Shown one piece after another: positions 1-9,273 of a DNA stretch of 64,000 bases. A program made the position numbers and the translations under genes. How positions within the stretch are numbered: position 1 is the first letter of the stretch; the number at the start of each line of letters is the position of its first letter. The notes beneath the pieces were generated by a model, which worked only from the letters and a program-made list of their open reading frames with translations, was not told where the DNA came from and made no database searches. The stretch comes from an uncultured Roseibium sp. (GTDB lineage Bacteria > Pseudomonadota > Alphaproteobacteria > Rhizobiales > Stappiaceae), in assembly GCF_963675985.1 (NCBI RefSeq), contig NZ_OY780958.1:1240001-1304000 (forward strand), in the 5' to 3' direction.

Positions 1-25
1 GCTCGGGGTGGCTGCCCTCAGGGTG

Positions 26-796
26 TCAGGGATGCAGATCCCTGAACAGGCGGTCCCAACGCACGTCCCAGGGCCATTTCCAGATCATCCAGGCCGGCGT
101 GCCATCCTTGATGGAGAAGAACAGGATTTCCGCGCGGCCGACCAGGTTCTCGTAGGGGACATAGCCCACAGCCGCCAACACGCGGCTGTCTGTGGAATTG
201 TCGCGGTTGTCGCCCATCATGAAATAATGCCCTTCGGGCACTTCATAGACGTTGGTGTTGTCCAACGCGCCGTTGTCGCTGAGATTGAGGGTTTCGTAGG
301 AAACCCCGTTGGGCAGGGTCTCGCGGAAGCGCGCCACCCGCTTGACGCCAAAACCCGTGTTTTCGATGTAGTCGTCGATGCGTTCCTGCTTGACCGGCTT
401 ACCGTTGATATAGACCAAGCCTTCCTTGACCTGGATTTTGTCGCCGGGAAGGCCGATCACGCGCTTGATGTAGTCGGTCGAATTGTCCTTGGGCAGTTTG
501 AAGACGACAATATCACCGCGTTTCGGCTCGGCGCCCCAGATGCGGCCGGAGAAGGGGGCAAGGCCGAAGGGGAAGGAATAGCGGGAATAGCCGTAGCTGT
601 ATTTGGAAACGAACAGGTAGTCGCCGATCAGGAGCGTGTCCTTCATCGATCCGGAGGGAATGTTGAACGGCTGGAACAGAAAGGTGCGCACGATCAGGGC
701 AAGAAGGAGCGCCTGCACGATGATCTTGACGGTCTCGTAGAGACCTCCGTCCTTGGCCTTCTTGTCTTCGTTCACGCTCATCTTGTCCTTTGACAT
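26..796 (-). CDS. lepB: Signal peptidase I
   Basis: Membrane-anchored serine protease that removes signal peptides from exported proteins. The 256-aa protein has one N-terminal membrane segment (about residues 22-43), then the S26 catalytic boxes: PSGSM with nucleophile Ser50, YIKRVIGLPGD with general base Lys111, and the late box GDNRDNSTDSR. Only one clear membrane anchor is present, as in many non-enteric enzymes. The ATG at 796 has a weak ribosome site; an internal ATG at 781 is preceded by AAAGGAC and could be the true start. The stop lies 25 bases from the window edge. In many alphaproteobacteria rnc follows, but it is outside the window, and acpS, which often precedes lepB, is not present here. 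Confidence 0.97.
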   Translation of the reverse strand: MSKDKMSVNEDKKAKDGGLYETVKIIVQALLLALIVRTFLFQPFNIPSGSMKDTLLIGDYLFVSKYSYGYSRYSFPFGLAPFSGRIWGAEPKRGDIVVFKLPKDNSTDYIKRVIGLPGDKIQVKEGLVYINGKPVKQERIDDYIENTGFGVKRVARFRETLPNGVSYETLNLSDNGALDNTNVYEVPEGHYFMMGDNRDNSTDSRVLAAVGYVPYENLVGRAEILFFSIKDGTPAWMIWKWPWDVRWDRLFRDLHP

Positions 797-968
797 GTAA
801 ATTCCGGGCTGATGGATCCGGCGGAAACGCCAGGAGCGAAATGACTGTTCAGAATCTGCTGCCGACTCTTAGCCGCTCACCGCTTTCGTGGCAATGACGG
901 GCAGGCTGGGTATGAACCGTTCACCGGTGGTCTTTCATGCAGGAATCCGGCAGTAAAAAGGCAGTGTC

Positions 969-1565
969 CTATTTGTCGATTTCTTCCAGTCCCGCAGCAT
1001 GCGGGGCCGGGAACGGTGCGCGTTTGCGGGCAATCGAGGCCTTCCGTCGTGTCTGGTACACTTCGACGCTTTTGTAGACAAGTAAATAGCAGATCAAGGC
1101 GGTGATCGTTCCCAGAGGCACAGCCCCGACCAGCATTGGTTTGAACATTGGCAGCAGGACGTCGAGAGAGCTGTCCAGTAGCCGCCTTGCGAATTCCTTG
1201 TGGATGTCATGCCCGGCAGGGGCCGCATCGTTGCCCAGGATCAACTGACCGATCTTGAAGGTGGAGGCCCAGATGAACGGGAAGGTCAAAGGGTTGCCGA
1301 CAGAGGTTCCAAGGGCGGAGGCGATCAGATTGCCGCGAACGATATAGGCGATAATAAAAGCAAGAATGAAGTGGAAGCCGACCAGAGGCGTGAAGGATGC
1401 GAAGGCGCCGGCGGCAAATCCGATCGCAATCGCATGCGGCGTCGCGGTCAGGCGCAGGACGCGTTTTCCGAAATAGCGTGTCGAGCGCGACCAGCTGTTG
1501 CGCGGCCAGACGGCCACGCGAAGGCGTTCGATATTGGTGGGCTTGTTGCGGCGGCGGAACAGCAT
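969..1565 (-). CDS. DUF2062 domain membrane protein
   Basis: A 198-aa inner-membrane protein. The middle of the sequence carries the DUF2062 signature: PHAIAIGFAAGAFASFTPLVGFH followed by a hydrophobic helix and GTSVGNPLTFPFIW. Two or three hydrophobic segments lie at about residues 45-75, 90-110 and 145-165, and both ends are basic. The biochemical role of DUF2062 is not established; some relatives are fused to glycosyltransferases. It begins 15 bases downstream of pyrE and probably shares its transcript. The placement between pyrE and lepB matches other alphaproteobacteria. Family assignment is firm, function unknown. Confidence 0.88.
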   Translation of the reverse strand: MLFRRRNKPTNIERLRVAVWPRNSWSRSTRYFGKRVLRLTATPHAIAIGFAAGAFASFTPLVGFHFILAFIIAYIVRGNLIASALGTSVGNPLTFPFIWASTFKIGQLILGNDAAPAGHDIHKEFARRLLDSSLDVLLPMFKPMLVGAVPLGTITALICYLLVYKSVEVYQTRRKASIARKRAPFPAPHAAGLEEIDK

Positions 1566-1580
1566 ACGGTTTTTTCGGTC

Positions 1581-2186
1581 TTACGAGAGGCCCCGGCTTC
1601 CCGGTTTGACCGCTGGGATAGCTTCCAATTCCGGCGGAAGCTTGTCAGCTTCATAGGCTGGGACCTTGTAGTCGGCCAGGGCGATCAGCGGAACGCCCGT
1701 ATCGGCTGCACCGGCAGAGCGATCGATCAGGCAGGCAACGGCCAGGACGTCGGCACCGATCGACTTCAACGCGTCCACCGTTTCGCGGCTGGAAAGGCCG
1801 GTGGTCACGATGTCCTCGACAATCACGATGCGCGCGCCTTCGGGCATTTCGAACCGCCGCAAACGGAATTCTCCGTCTTCCCGCTCGACCCACATGGCCG
1901 GTACCTTCAAGTGGCGCGCGGTTTCATATCCGGGGATCAGGCCTCCCAGTGCCGGGGAGACCACGTAGTCGATGTCACCGAGATCCGCGGCGCGAATCTT
2001 TTCCGCGAGCGCCCTGCACAGGGCTTCCGTCCGCTCCGGATACATGAAGACCCGGGCTTTCTGGATGAACACCGGGCTGCGGAGGCCCGAGGACAGGATG
2101 AAATGGCCTTCAAGGATCGCGCCGGCGTCGCGGAACTGTTGAAGCACTTCCTCGCGACTCATGGGGCGGCTCATAGGGCTGGTCAT
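1581..2186 (-). CDS. pyrE: Orotate phosphoribosyltransferase
   Basis: Transfers the phosphoribosyl group of PRPP to orotate to give OMP, the fifth step of de novo pyrimidine synthesis, in the cytosol. The 201-aa protein contains the type I phosphoribosyltransferase PRPP motif VIVEDIVTTGLSS (about residues 121-133) and the upstream substrate loop GHFILSSGLRSPVFIQKA (about 28-44). In-frame ATGs at 2186, 2174 and 2162 are all possible starts; the first is taken because an AGGAAAGGA stretch lies upstream. It lies 33 bases downstream of relA in the same direction, so the two are probably cotranscribed. Confidence 0.95.
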   Translation of the reverse strand: MTSPMSRPMSREEVLQQFRDAGAILEGHFILSSGLRSPVFIQKARVFMYPERTEALCRALAEKIRAADLGDIDYVVSPALGGLIPGYETARHLKVPAMWVEREDGEFRLRRFEMPEGARIVIVEDIVTTGLSSRETVDALKSIGADVLAVACLIDRSAGAADTGVPLIALADYKVPAYEADKLPPELEAIPAVKPGSRGLS

Positions 2187-2219
2187 GCGGATGACTGTCC
2201 TTTCCTGGGTTTGCCGGCG

Positions 2220-4451
2220 TCAGCCGTTGACACGGGTCACACTGGAGACATTCGGTTTTGAACGCAACTGATTGATGATCCGGTTCAAGTGTTTAAGATC
2301 CCATACTTCGAGATCGATGATCATTTGGTGAAAATCCGTCGCCTGGCGGACCATTTTCACGTTGTCGATGTTGCCGCTGTTTTCGCCGATCACCTGAGCG
2401 ATGGTGGCCAGCGAACCGGGTTCGTTGATCGCGGAGATGGCGAGCCTGGCGGGAAACCGCTCGGGATTGTCGACGTCGATATCCCAGCGCACGTCGACCC
2501 AGCGTTCGCTCTGGTCGTCGAACTCCTTCAGGGCCGGAGATTGGATCGGATAGATCGTCAGGCCGTCGGAAGGGGTCAGGATGCCGACGATCCGGTCGCC
2601 GGGAACGGCTCCGCCGTCAGGCGCAAAGCTGACCGGAACATCGCCGGACAGGCCTCGGATCGGCAGTGCGGATCCGTCCTGGGGCTCGTCCCCGGGGGCC
2701 GGATCGAGTTCGCCCGCTGGTATGCGGAATTTCAATCCCGCGCCCTTTTCCAGGTCGAACCAGCCGTCTTCGGAGGTGGCCGGAATGTGGACGACCCGGT
2801 CGTCCTGGTAGTCGGGATGGGCCGACTTGAGGACCGATTGGGCACTGATATCGCCGCGGCCGACGGCAGCCAGGAGTTCGGCGACATTCGGCTGATTGTG
2901 ATCGGTCAGCGCCGACTGCAGCAGATCTTCGGAATAGATCTTTTCCGCCCGCGCGAAGGCGCGTTTGAGAATATGCTCGCCGAGAGCGCCGTATTGCTTG
3001 CGAATGGATTCGCGGGTTGCCCGTCGGATGGCGGCACGGGCCTTGCCGGTGACGGCGATCGATTCCCAGGCCGGCGGCGGTGTCTGCGCCTTGGACCGGA
3101 TGATCTCCACCTCGTCACCGTTTCTCAGTTCGGTTACCAGCGGCATGATCTTGCCGTTGACCTTGCAGCCGACGCAGGTGTTACCGATCCCGGTGTGGAC
3201 CGCATAGGCGAAATCGATCGGGGTCGCGCCGCGGGGCAGGGCGATCAGCCGCCCTTTCGGCGTGAAGCAGAACACCTGGTCGTGGAAGAGTTCCAGCTTG
3301 GTGTTTTCCAGGAATTCTTCCGGGGTGTCGCCTTCGTTGAGAAGGTCGATGGTCCGTCTCAGCCACTCGTAGGCGCGGCAGTCGTCCGTGTGACGGGCGA
3401 TGTTCAGGCCACCCATCTCGCCGTCCTTGTAAAGGGCGTGTGCCGCGATACCGAACTCCGCGACCCGGTCCATCGCGGCCGTGCGGATCTGCAGTTCCAC
3501 GCGCTGGCGGGACGGGCCGACGATCGTGGTGTGGATCGAGCGGTAGTCGTTCTGCTTCGGAGTGGAGATGTAATCCTTGAACCGGCCTGGAACCGTCGGC
3601 CAGGTCGTATGGATGACGCCCAGGACGCGGTAGCAGGCCTCGACCGTTCCCACCGTGACACGGAAGCCGTAGAGATCGGAAAGTTGTTCGAAGCCGAGCG
3701 ATTTCTGCTGCATCTTTCGAAAAATCGAATAGGGACGCTTCTCGCGGCCCTTGACAACGGCCGCCATGCCGCGTTCCGCGAGGCGTTCGGTCAGGGTCTT
3801 TTCGATCTCACCGATCAGTTCCGCGTTGGTCTCGCGGAGCTCGGTCAGGCGCTCGCTGATGGTGTCGTAGGCTTCCGGATTGAGGGTCTTGAAGGAAAGG
3901 TCCTCAAGCTCCTCGCGCATGTCCTGCATGCCCATGCGCCCGGCCAGCGGCGCATAAATCTCCATTGTTTCTTCGGCAATCCGGCCGCGCTTGTGCTCGG
4001 GCATGTGATGGAGCGTGCGCATGTTGTGCAGCCGGTCCGCCAGCTTGACCAGAAGCACCCGGACATCGTCGGCGATCGCCAGCAGGAGCTTGCGGAAGTT
4101 TTCGGCCTGCTTGGCTTTTTGGGACACAAGGTCGAGGCGCTTGATCTTGGTCAGGCCGTCGACCAGCTTGCCGATCTCCTCGCCGAACATGGAATCGATT
4201 TCGGCACGGGTCGCGTCCGTGTCCTCGATCGTGTCATGCAGCAGCGCGACGGCGATGGTTGCGTCATCGAGACGCAGGTTGGTCAGGATCGCGGCAACTT
4301 CGAGCGGGTGGGAAAAATAGGGGTCGCCGGATGCGCGGGTCTGTGACCCGTGCTTCTGCATGGCGTAGACATAGGCCTTGTTGAGAAGGGCCTCATCCGC
4401 ATCGGGATTATATCGGGTTACTCGTTCAACGAGCTCGTATTGGCGCATCAT
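2220..4451 (-). CDS. relA/spoT: Bifunctional (p)ppGpp synthetase/hydrolase (Rel/SpoT)
   Basis: Makes and degrades the stringent-response alarmone (p)ppGpp. Domains in order: HD hydrolase with LLHDTIEDT (His72-Asp73), so hydrolysis is probably intact; synthetase region with GRFKDYISTPKQNDYRSIHT (about 290-310); TGS domain around residues 395-455 (IDFAYAVHTGIGNTCVG); C-terminal ACT domain about 665-743. The 743-aa length and intact HD motif fit the single long Rel enzyme of alphaproteobacteria. ATGs at 4451 and 4448 are adjacent. It follows rpoZ by 111 bases, the common alphaproteobacterial arrangement. Confidence 0.97.
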   Translation of the reverse strand: MMRQYELVERVTRYNPDADEALLNKAYVYAMQKHGSQTRASGDPYFSHPLEVAAILTNLRLDDATIAVALLHDTIEDTDATRAEIDSMFGEEIGKLVDGLTKIKRLDLVSQKAKQAENFRKLLLAIADDVRVLLVKLADRLHNMRTLHHMPEHKRGRIAEETMEIYAPLAGRMGMQDMREELEDLSFKTLNPEAYDTISERLTELRETNAELIGEIEKTLTERLAERGMAAVVKGREKRPYSIFRKMQQKSLGFEQLSDLYGFRVTVGTVEACYRVLGVIHTTWPTVPGRFKDYISTPKQNDYRSIHTTIVGPSRQRVELQIRTAAMDRVAEFGIAAHALYKDGEMGGLNIARHTDDCRAYEWLRRTIDLLNEGDTPEEFLENTKLELFHDQVFCFTPKGRLIALPRGATPIDFAYAVHTGIGNTCVGCKVNGKIMPLVTELRNGDEVEIIRSKAQTPPPAWESIAVTGKARAAIRRATRESIRKQYGALGEHILKRAFARAEKIYSEDLLQSALTDHNQPNVAELLAAVGRGDISAQSVLKSAHPDYQDDRVVHIPATSEDGWFDLEKGAGLKFRIPAGELDPAPGDEPQDGSALPIRGLSGDVPVSFAPDGGAVPGDRIVGILTPSDGLTIYPIQSPALKEFDDQSERWVDVRWDIDVDNPERFPARLAISAINEPGSLATIAQVIGENSGNIDNVKMVRQATDFHQMIIDLEVWDLKHLNRIINQLRSKPNVSSVTRVNG

Positions 4452-4562
4452 GGCCGGAACCGACCCATATGACAGCCGGAAGAAACGGGAGGTTTTCGAA
4501 AAACCGTCCGGGCTGGCGATGGTCTGAAGCCGCCAGCCCGGCGTGTCTGTTCTGTAAAATTC

Positions 4563-4961
4563 TTAGACGTCGTCGCTGCGCTCCGGCGGAACCAGGCCTT
4601 CCAGGCCGCGCAGGAGATCCTCTTCCGACATGCGGTCGAATTCCACAGCCGAGTCGTCGACCGCATTGACCTGGGTCGTCTGCTGCTGGCCCGAGGGAAC
4701 CATCGGCACGGCTTCCGCTTCCGGCTCGTCCACTTCCACATATTTCTGCAGGGAGTGGATCAGGTCTTCCTTCATGTCTTCGGGGCTTACGGTCTGCTCG
4801 GCAATCTCGCGCAGGGCCACGACCGGGTTCTTGTCGTTGTCGCGCTCTACGGTGAGCGGTGAGCCGCTTGAGATCATGCGAGCGCGATGAGCGGCCAGGA
4901 GAACCAGCTCAAAACGATTTTCGACCTTGTCGATGCAGTCCTCGACGGTCACACGCGCCAT
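4563..4961 (-). CDS. rpoZ: RNA polymerase omega subunit
   Basis: Small subunit that helps assemble RNA polymerase by binding beta-prime. The start at 4961 gives a 132-aa protein beginning MARVTVEDCIDKVENRFELV, the canonical omega N-terminus; the open frame continues upstream to 5138 but the extra part is not omega-like. The core LLAAHRARMISSG and NDKNPVVALREIAE follows. The C-terminal half (from about residue 75) is an acidic alphaproteobacterial extension with EPEAEAVPMVP. It is the first gene of the probable rpoZ-relA-pyrE transcription unit. Confidence 0.96.
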   Translation of the reverse strand: MARVTVEDCIDKVENRFELVLLAAHRARMISSGSPLTVERDNDKNPVVALREIAEQTVSPEDMKEDLIHSLQKYVEVDEPEAEAVPMVPSGQQQTTQVNAVDDSAVEFDRMSEEDLLRGLEGLVPPERSDDV

Positions 4962-5336
4962 ACGACGTCTCCATGAGTTAGGGAACTTGAAAAGATAGCG
5001 TATAATATTCAGGTTAAGGGAAAGCAACCCCGTTTCGGGGGCTGTTTGCCTCAATTCGATTTTGCTGGAAAATGAACGTTCGGGCGGAAGTTGGCGCGCT
5101 TTGTCATTGCGACCGGCGACTGTTATGGTGTAGGGCAATGGTATCGGTTATGTAAAAATACTGAAATACCAACCAAATGGTAAAAACCGACAGAAATAAG
5201 AATCGTAAAAGCGATCATGTGCACGAAATGACAATGGAAGTACGCACCACGATGTGGGTTGGACGGCTCGATTCCGTCGGCTTCGGAGCTTCGCCTCCCG
5301 GAAGCTGTAGAAACAATAAGAAAGGTTCCCACGCGA
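4962..5336. other. Intergenic region between divergent rpoZ and NYN gene
   Basis: 375 bases without a supportable gene. It must hold the promoters of rpoZ (minus) and of the NYN-domain gene (plus). The stretch around 5140-5220 is AT-richer than its surroundings. A T-arm-like hairpin (GACGG, 7-nt loop, CCGTC) lies at 5262-5278, but I could not build a tRNA from it. No riboswitch or repeat is recognised. Confidence 0.5.
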
Positions 5337-5924
5337 ATGTTTGATGCCAGAGAAAAAGTTGCTTTATTTATTGACGGCGCAAATCTTTACTCGACGGCCA
5401 AGGCCATAGGTTTCGATATTGATTACAAACGTCTATTGAAAGAATTTCAGGGTCAGGCTTATCTGCTTCGCGCCTACTATTACACTGCTCTCATCGAAGA
5501 TCAGGAATACTCATCAATCCGACCGCTGATCGATTGGCTGGATTACAATGGCTATAAAGTCATAACCAAGCCCGTCAAAGAATTCGTCGATTCGTCCGGC
5601 AGACGAAAGGTGAAGGGCAATATGGATATCGAGCTTGCCGTCGATGCGATGGGGCTCGTCGAAAGTGTCGACCATATCGTTCTTTTCTCCGGCGACGGCG
5701 ATTTCCGGTCGTTGGTGGAAGCCCTGCAGAGAAAAGGCCGCAAGGTCAGCGTCGTTTCGACCCTTAAGACCCAGCCGCCGATGATCGCCGATGATCTTCG
5801 CAGGCAGGCCGATCACTTCATCGATCTCGCGACCCTTGCCAGCAAGATCGGCCGGGATCCGTCCGAACGTCCCGCACGCCCGCAGACCGGGCCGGACTTC
5901 GACGACGAAGACGACGACTACTAA
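5337..5924 (+). CDS. NYN domain (LabA/DUF88 family) protein
   Basis: A 195-aa PIN-like NYN-domain protein, a fold related to RNA-processing nucleases. Motifs: VALFIDGANLY near the N-terminus (Asp in the first acidic box), KGNMDIELAVDAM in the middle and HIVLFSGDGDFRSLVEALQRKGRKVSVVS, which provide the conserved acidic residues expected for metal binding. The last about 25 residues are Pro- and Asp-rich (DFDDEDDDY), a likely disordered acidic tail. The ATG at 5337 is chosen because it begins the domain and is preceded by AGAAAGG; an upstream ATG at 5259 adds unrelated sequence. Proposed activity is a small ribonuclease, but no substrate can be inferred. Confidence 0.9.
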   Translation: MFDAREKVALFIDGANLYSTAKAIGFDIDYKRLLKEFQGQAYLLRAYYYTALIEDQEYSSIRPLIDWLDYNGYKVITKPVKEFVDSSGRRKVKGNMDIELAVDAMGLVESVDHIVLFSGDGDFRSLVEALQRKGRKVSVVSTLKTQPPMIADDLRRQADHFIDLATLASKIGRDPSERPARPQTGPDFDDEDDDY

Positions 5925-5963
5925 GCCGGCGATTTCGTAAAGAATACGAGGAAACTGACTGCG

Positions 5964-6608
5964 ATGGTCAGTGTCGACCCACCGCTGGACTGTCAGGCAT
6001 GCCCGAGGCTTGTCGGCTTGCGCCACGAGCTTCGGGAGCAATTTCCCGATTGGTTCAATGCGCCGGTACCGTCCTTCGGCTCCCCGGATCCGAAGCTGCT
6101 CATCGTCGGTCTTGCGCCCGGCATGCGCGGCGCAAACCAGACGGGCCGGCCGTTTACCGGTGACTATGCCGGCGACCTTCTTTACGAAACGATGCTGGAT
6201 TTCGGTTTTGCCAAGGGAACTTACCAGGCAAGGCCGGATGACGGGCTGGAACTGCGTGACGCGATCATCACCAATGCGGTGCGATGCCTGCCGCCGCAGA
6301 ACAAGCCGACCGGCCCGGAAATCAAAACATGCCGCCCGTATCTGATTGCGACGCTTGAGGCCAATCCGGGCCTGAGAGCGGTTCTTGCGCTCGGGCGGAT
6401 TGCCCATGAAACCTTCCTGAGTGCCCTGGAGCTCCGTCGCGCCGATTTCACCTTCCGCCACGGTGCGCGTCACGATCTGGGAACGCGGCAGCTCGTGATG
6501 TTCGATAGCTATCACTGCTCGCGCTACAACACCAATACCGGGCGTTTGACCACGGAGATGTTCCGCTCGGTCTTTACCGATATCCGACAGTTTCTGGATT
6601 GCGAATAA
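5964..6608 (+). CDS. Uracil-DNA glycosylase, 4Fe-4S family (type 4/5)
   Basis: Base-excision repair enzyme that removes uracil and possibly other deaminated bases from DNA. The 214-aa protein has four cysteines placed as in the iron-sulfur uracil glycosylases: Cys10 and Cys13 (CQAC) and Cys108 and Cys123. The active-site loop is GLAPGMRGANQTGRPFTGD (about 49-67). The C-terminal loop is FDSYHCSRYNTNTGRLT, where the family usually has an HPS/HCSRYN-type box. The GANxTGRxF pattern favours family 5 (UDGb) over family 4. The start at 5964 is 40 bases after the NYN gene, so the two may be cotranscribed. Chemistry is firm, exact substrate range is inferred. Confidence 0.9.
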   Translation: MVSVDPPLDCQACPRLVGLRHELREQFPDWFNAPVPSFGSPDPKLLIVGLAPGMRGANQTGRPFTGDYAGDLLYETMLDFGFAKGTYQARPDDGLELRDAIITNAVRCLPPQNKPTGPEIKTCRPYLIATLEANPGLRAVLALGRIAHETFLSALELRRADFTFRHGARHDLGTRQLVMFDSYHCSRYNTNTGRLTTEMFRSVFTDIRQFLDCE

Positions 6609-6638
6609 GCGCCTCAGGGGCGCCTGTTCAGGGGAACG

Positions 6639-7397
6639 TCAGTCAAGCAGAGGGTCGGGCTCGGTCCAACCTTCCGGTCCCAGGTGTTCCTGAGGCTTGA
6701 AACGGGCCTTGTAGGCCATTTTCTCCGACCCTTCGACCCAATAACCCAGATAGACATAGGGCAGCCGCAGCCGACGGGCGCGCTCGATGTGATCGAGGAT
6801 CATGTAAGTTCCCAGGCCCACGCTTTGAACGTCCGGGTCGAAGAACGAATAGACCATGGACAGGCCGTCGGAGAGCTGGTCGGTCAGCGCCACCCCGAGC
6901 AGGGGACCTTCGCCCGCACCGGTAATGAAGCTGTCGGGGCCGCGCCGCCGGTATTCGATGACCATGGTTTCCACATGGGTATCCTCGACCATCATGGCGT
7001 AGTCGAGCACGCTCATTTCCGTCATGCCGCCGTTTTCGTGACGGGCTCGCAGATAGGTCTGAAACAGATCGTATTGCTCGGCGGACGGGCTGGGGGGGAG
7101 GCGTGCACCGATCAGGTCGGCTCCCTGCTTCCACTGACGTTTCAGAGACCTGGTCCACTGAAAATCGTCGACCCGGACCCTTACGGAGATGCAGGCGCGA
7201 CAGTTTTCGCAAGCCGGACGATAGGCGATGTTCTGGCTGCGGCGGAAGCCGCCTTGGGTCAGAACGTCATTCAGCGCCGTCGCGTGATGGCCGATCAGGT
7301 GGGTAAACACTTTCCGTTCCTGACGGCCTTCCAGATAGGGGCAAGGCGCTGGCGCGGTCAGATAGAACTGCGGATGTTCTGTGGGATGCCTTGTCAC
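6639..7397 (-). CDS. bpt: Aspartate/glutamate leucyltransferase (Bpt)
   Basis: Transfers leucine from Leu-tRNA to proteins with N-terminal Asp or Glu, marking them for ClpS/ClpAP degradation (bacterial N-end rule). The 252-aa protein has the family N-terminus (PQFYLTAPAPCPYLEGRQERKVFTHL) and the cysteine-containing box RPACENCRACISVRV, then the GNAT-like C-terminal half ending LGYWVEGSEKMAYKARFKPQEHLGPEGW. The start is a GTG at 7397 (cac on the plus strand). It lies 40 bases downstream of the SLC13 gene and may be read with it. Confidence 0.95.
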   Translation of the reverse strand: MTRHPTEHPQFYLTAPAPCPYLEGRQERKVFTHLIGHHATALNDVLTQGGFRRSQNIAYRPACENCRACISVRVRVDDFQWTRSLKRQWKQGADLIGARLPPSPSAEQYDLFQTYLRARHENGGMTEMSVLDYAMMVEDTHVETMVIEYRRRGPDSFITGAGEGPLLGVALTDQLSDGLSMVYSFFDPDVQSVGLGTYMILDHIERARRLRLPYVYLGYWVEGSEKMAYKARFKPQEHLGPEGWTEPDPLLD

Positions 7398-7437
7398 TGT
7401 CCGGTTCCGTAGGCCTTCATGCGTTCTGGTTCACCCG

Positions 7438-9273
7438 TCAAAGTCCATAATACCATGGAGCGACCAATGAGAAAGTCACCCATAATATAAGCGATAGCGG
7501 CGTTCCGGCACGTATGAAATCGGAAAATCTGTAATGCCCCGGGCCCATGACGATCAGATTGGTCTGGTAGCCCACGGGCGTCGCGAACGAACTGTTGGCT
7601 GCCAGCAGCAGGCAGACAACGAAGGCTTCGGAAGACTGCCCGAGCTGGTTCGACATGTTGATCGCAATCGGTGTGAACAGAACCGCTGCGGCATTGTTGG
7701 ACAGGAAATTGGTCAGCACCATGACGATCAGATAGAGCGCCGATAGTATGACCGCCGCGGAATGGCCTTTGAGCAGGGTGACGAGCGTGCCTGCAATCGC
7801 TGTCGCCCCGCCTGATGCTTCTAGCGCCACGGCACCGGCAAGAGAGGCGCCGACCAGCATGAAGATCCGGCTGTCGATGGCACGCATGGCCTGACGCACA
7901 TTCAGGCACCCGGAGGCCACCATGGCGAAGGTGCCGGCGATGGCTGCGGTGACGATGGGGATCAGGCCGCTGGCGGACAGGCCGACGACAATGGCGAAGA
8001 TGGCAAGGGCGCGGGGCGCGTAGCGTCGGCGCGGCACTTCCGCCGTCGACCAGTCGAGCAGGAGAACGTCTCGGCTGCCGCGCAATCTCGCGATCTGTTC
8101 CGCGCTACCACCCACGAGCAGAACGTCGCCGGCCTCAAGGCGGATATTGTTCATGGCCATGCGCGGCATACGACTGCGCCGCTGGATGCCCATGACCACG
8201 CAGCCGGTTTCCGCGTGGAAACCCGATTGCAGCAGGGTGCGCCCCATCATGCGCGAGGCCGGTGCGACCACGACCTCGGCGAGGGTCATGGAACCCGGCG
8301 GCGTGGATGACTGGTCCCCGTTGTCCGCGGTCTGGCTGGAATTTTCCGGATCCATCAGCGGCTGGCGGCGGGACAGGGCGTTGGCAAGCGCCGTCCGGGT
8401 TGCCGCAACGATCACCGTATCACCATGCGACAAGGTGACGTTTTCGAACGGCGGCAGGATTGGCTGTTCTCCTCTTTGCACCAGTCGGACGGTCATGTCC
8501 TTGAGGGCAGGGAACATGCCGGCGACGGAGGTCACGCCCACCAGGGGATGACCGTAGGAGATCTCGATCTGCGCGATGAACTGTTTGCCCGAAGCCCCGG
8601 TGAGTTCATCGGCCATGGTCTTGCGCGTCCTCATGAGGCGCGGCATGACAAACAGCACATAGACGGCCCCGGTCCCGGCGAGGAGGAGGCCGATCGGCGT
8701 GAAGCTGAAGAACCCCAGACGCAGATCGGAATGCTGGGCGGCGTAGTTGACGACCAGCAGGTTCGTCGAAGACCCGATCAGCGTGGTCATGCCGCCGAGG
8801 ATGGCCATGAAGGACAGCGGCATCAGAACCCGTGACGAAGACTGACCCATGGTTGCGGCAACCGCGGTCAGGATCGGCAGGAACATCACCACGACGGGGG
8901 TGTTGTTGAGAAAGGCGCTGAGAGCTGCGACGGCAACAAGCACCGGAATGGTCGCCAGTTGCGAGCGCCCTCGCACCCAGCGGACGATGGCCTGTGCCGG
9001 GCCTTCCAGCGCATTGGTCTGGAACAGGCCCTGTCCGATGATCAGCAGGCAGATGATGGTGACCAGCGCGGGATTGGCGAATCCGACGAGAAAATCGCCG
9101 GTTGTGACAGGGCCGCGCTCGGTCGTGACCGGAAAGAGCGTGAATATTGCTGCGAGGGAAACGACGGACCCGAGCGCGATTACCTCGATGGAATAGCGCT
9201 CCAGAGCGTAGAGTACCACCGTTGACGCGATCACCACAAAGGTCAGCGCCATGGCTACGTCAGTCGATTCCAT
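7438..9273 (-). CDS. SLC13 family permease with two RCK_C (TrkA-C) domains
   Basis: Sodium- or proton-coupled anion transporter of the inner membrane. The 611-aa protein has an N-terminal block of hydrophobic helices (to about residue 200), two cytosolic RCK_C domains (about 215-290 and 325-395, each ending with a GDTVIV / GDVLLVGG strand), then a second helix block with conserved FLSNNAAAVLFTPIA and ANSSFATPVGYQTN motifs. This architecture is the SLC13/YbhI-like group with regulatory RCK_C inserts; related proteins move sulfate, dicarboxylates or other anions, and the substrate cannot be told. The helix pattern is complete. Bpt follows and the RDD gene precedes. Confidence 0.9.
   Translation of the reverse strand: MESTDVAMALTFVVIASTVVLYALERYSIEVIALGSVVSLAAIFTLFPVTTERGPVTTGDFLVGFANPALVTIICLLIIGQGLFQTNALEGPAQAIVRWVRGRSQLATIPVLVAVAALSAFLNNTPVVVMFLPILTAVAATMGQSSSRVLMPLSFMAILGGMTTLIGSSTNLLVVNYAAQHSDLRLGFFSFTPIGLLLAGTGAVYVLFVMPRLMRTRKTMADELTGASGKQFIAQIEISYGHPLVGVTSVAGMFPALKDMTVRLVQRGEQPILPPFENVTLSHGDTVIVAATRTALANALSRRQPLMDPENSSQTADNGDQSSTPPGSMTLAEVVVAPASRMMGRTLLQSGFHAETGCVVMGIQRRSRMPRMAMNNIRLEAGDVLLVGGSAEQIARLRGSRDVLLLDWSTAEVPRRRYAPRALAIFAIVVGLSASGLIPIVTAAIAGTFAMVASGCLNVRQAMRAIDSRIFMLVGASLAGAVALEASGGATAIAGTLVTLLKGHSAAVILSALYLIVMVLTNFLSNNAAAVLFTPIAINMSNQLGQSSEAFVVCLLLAANSSFATPVGYQTNLIVMGPGHYRFSDFIRAGTPLSLILWVTFSLVAPWYYGL

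Noticed and set aside
2289..4346. Long plus-strand open frame (685 codons) opposite relA
   Set aside because: Codon-bias shadow of relA/spoT; no recognisable domain and relA is clearly the real gene.
5262..5278. T-arm-like hairpin GACGG-CTCGATT-CCGTC resembling a tRNA 3' end
   Set aside because: No matching acceptor, D or anticodon arms could be built around it, and the loop departs from the TTCRANT pattern.
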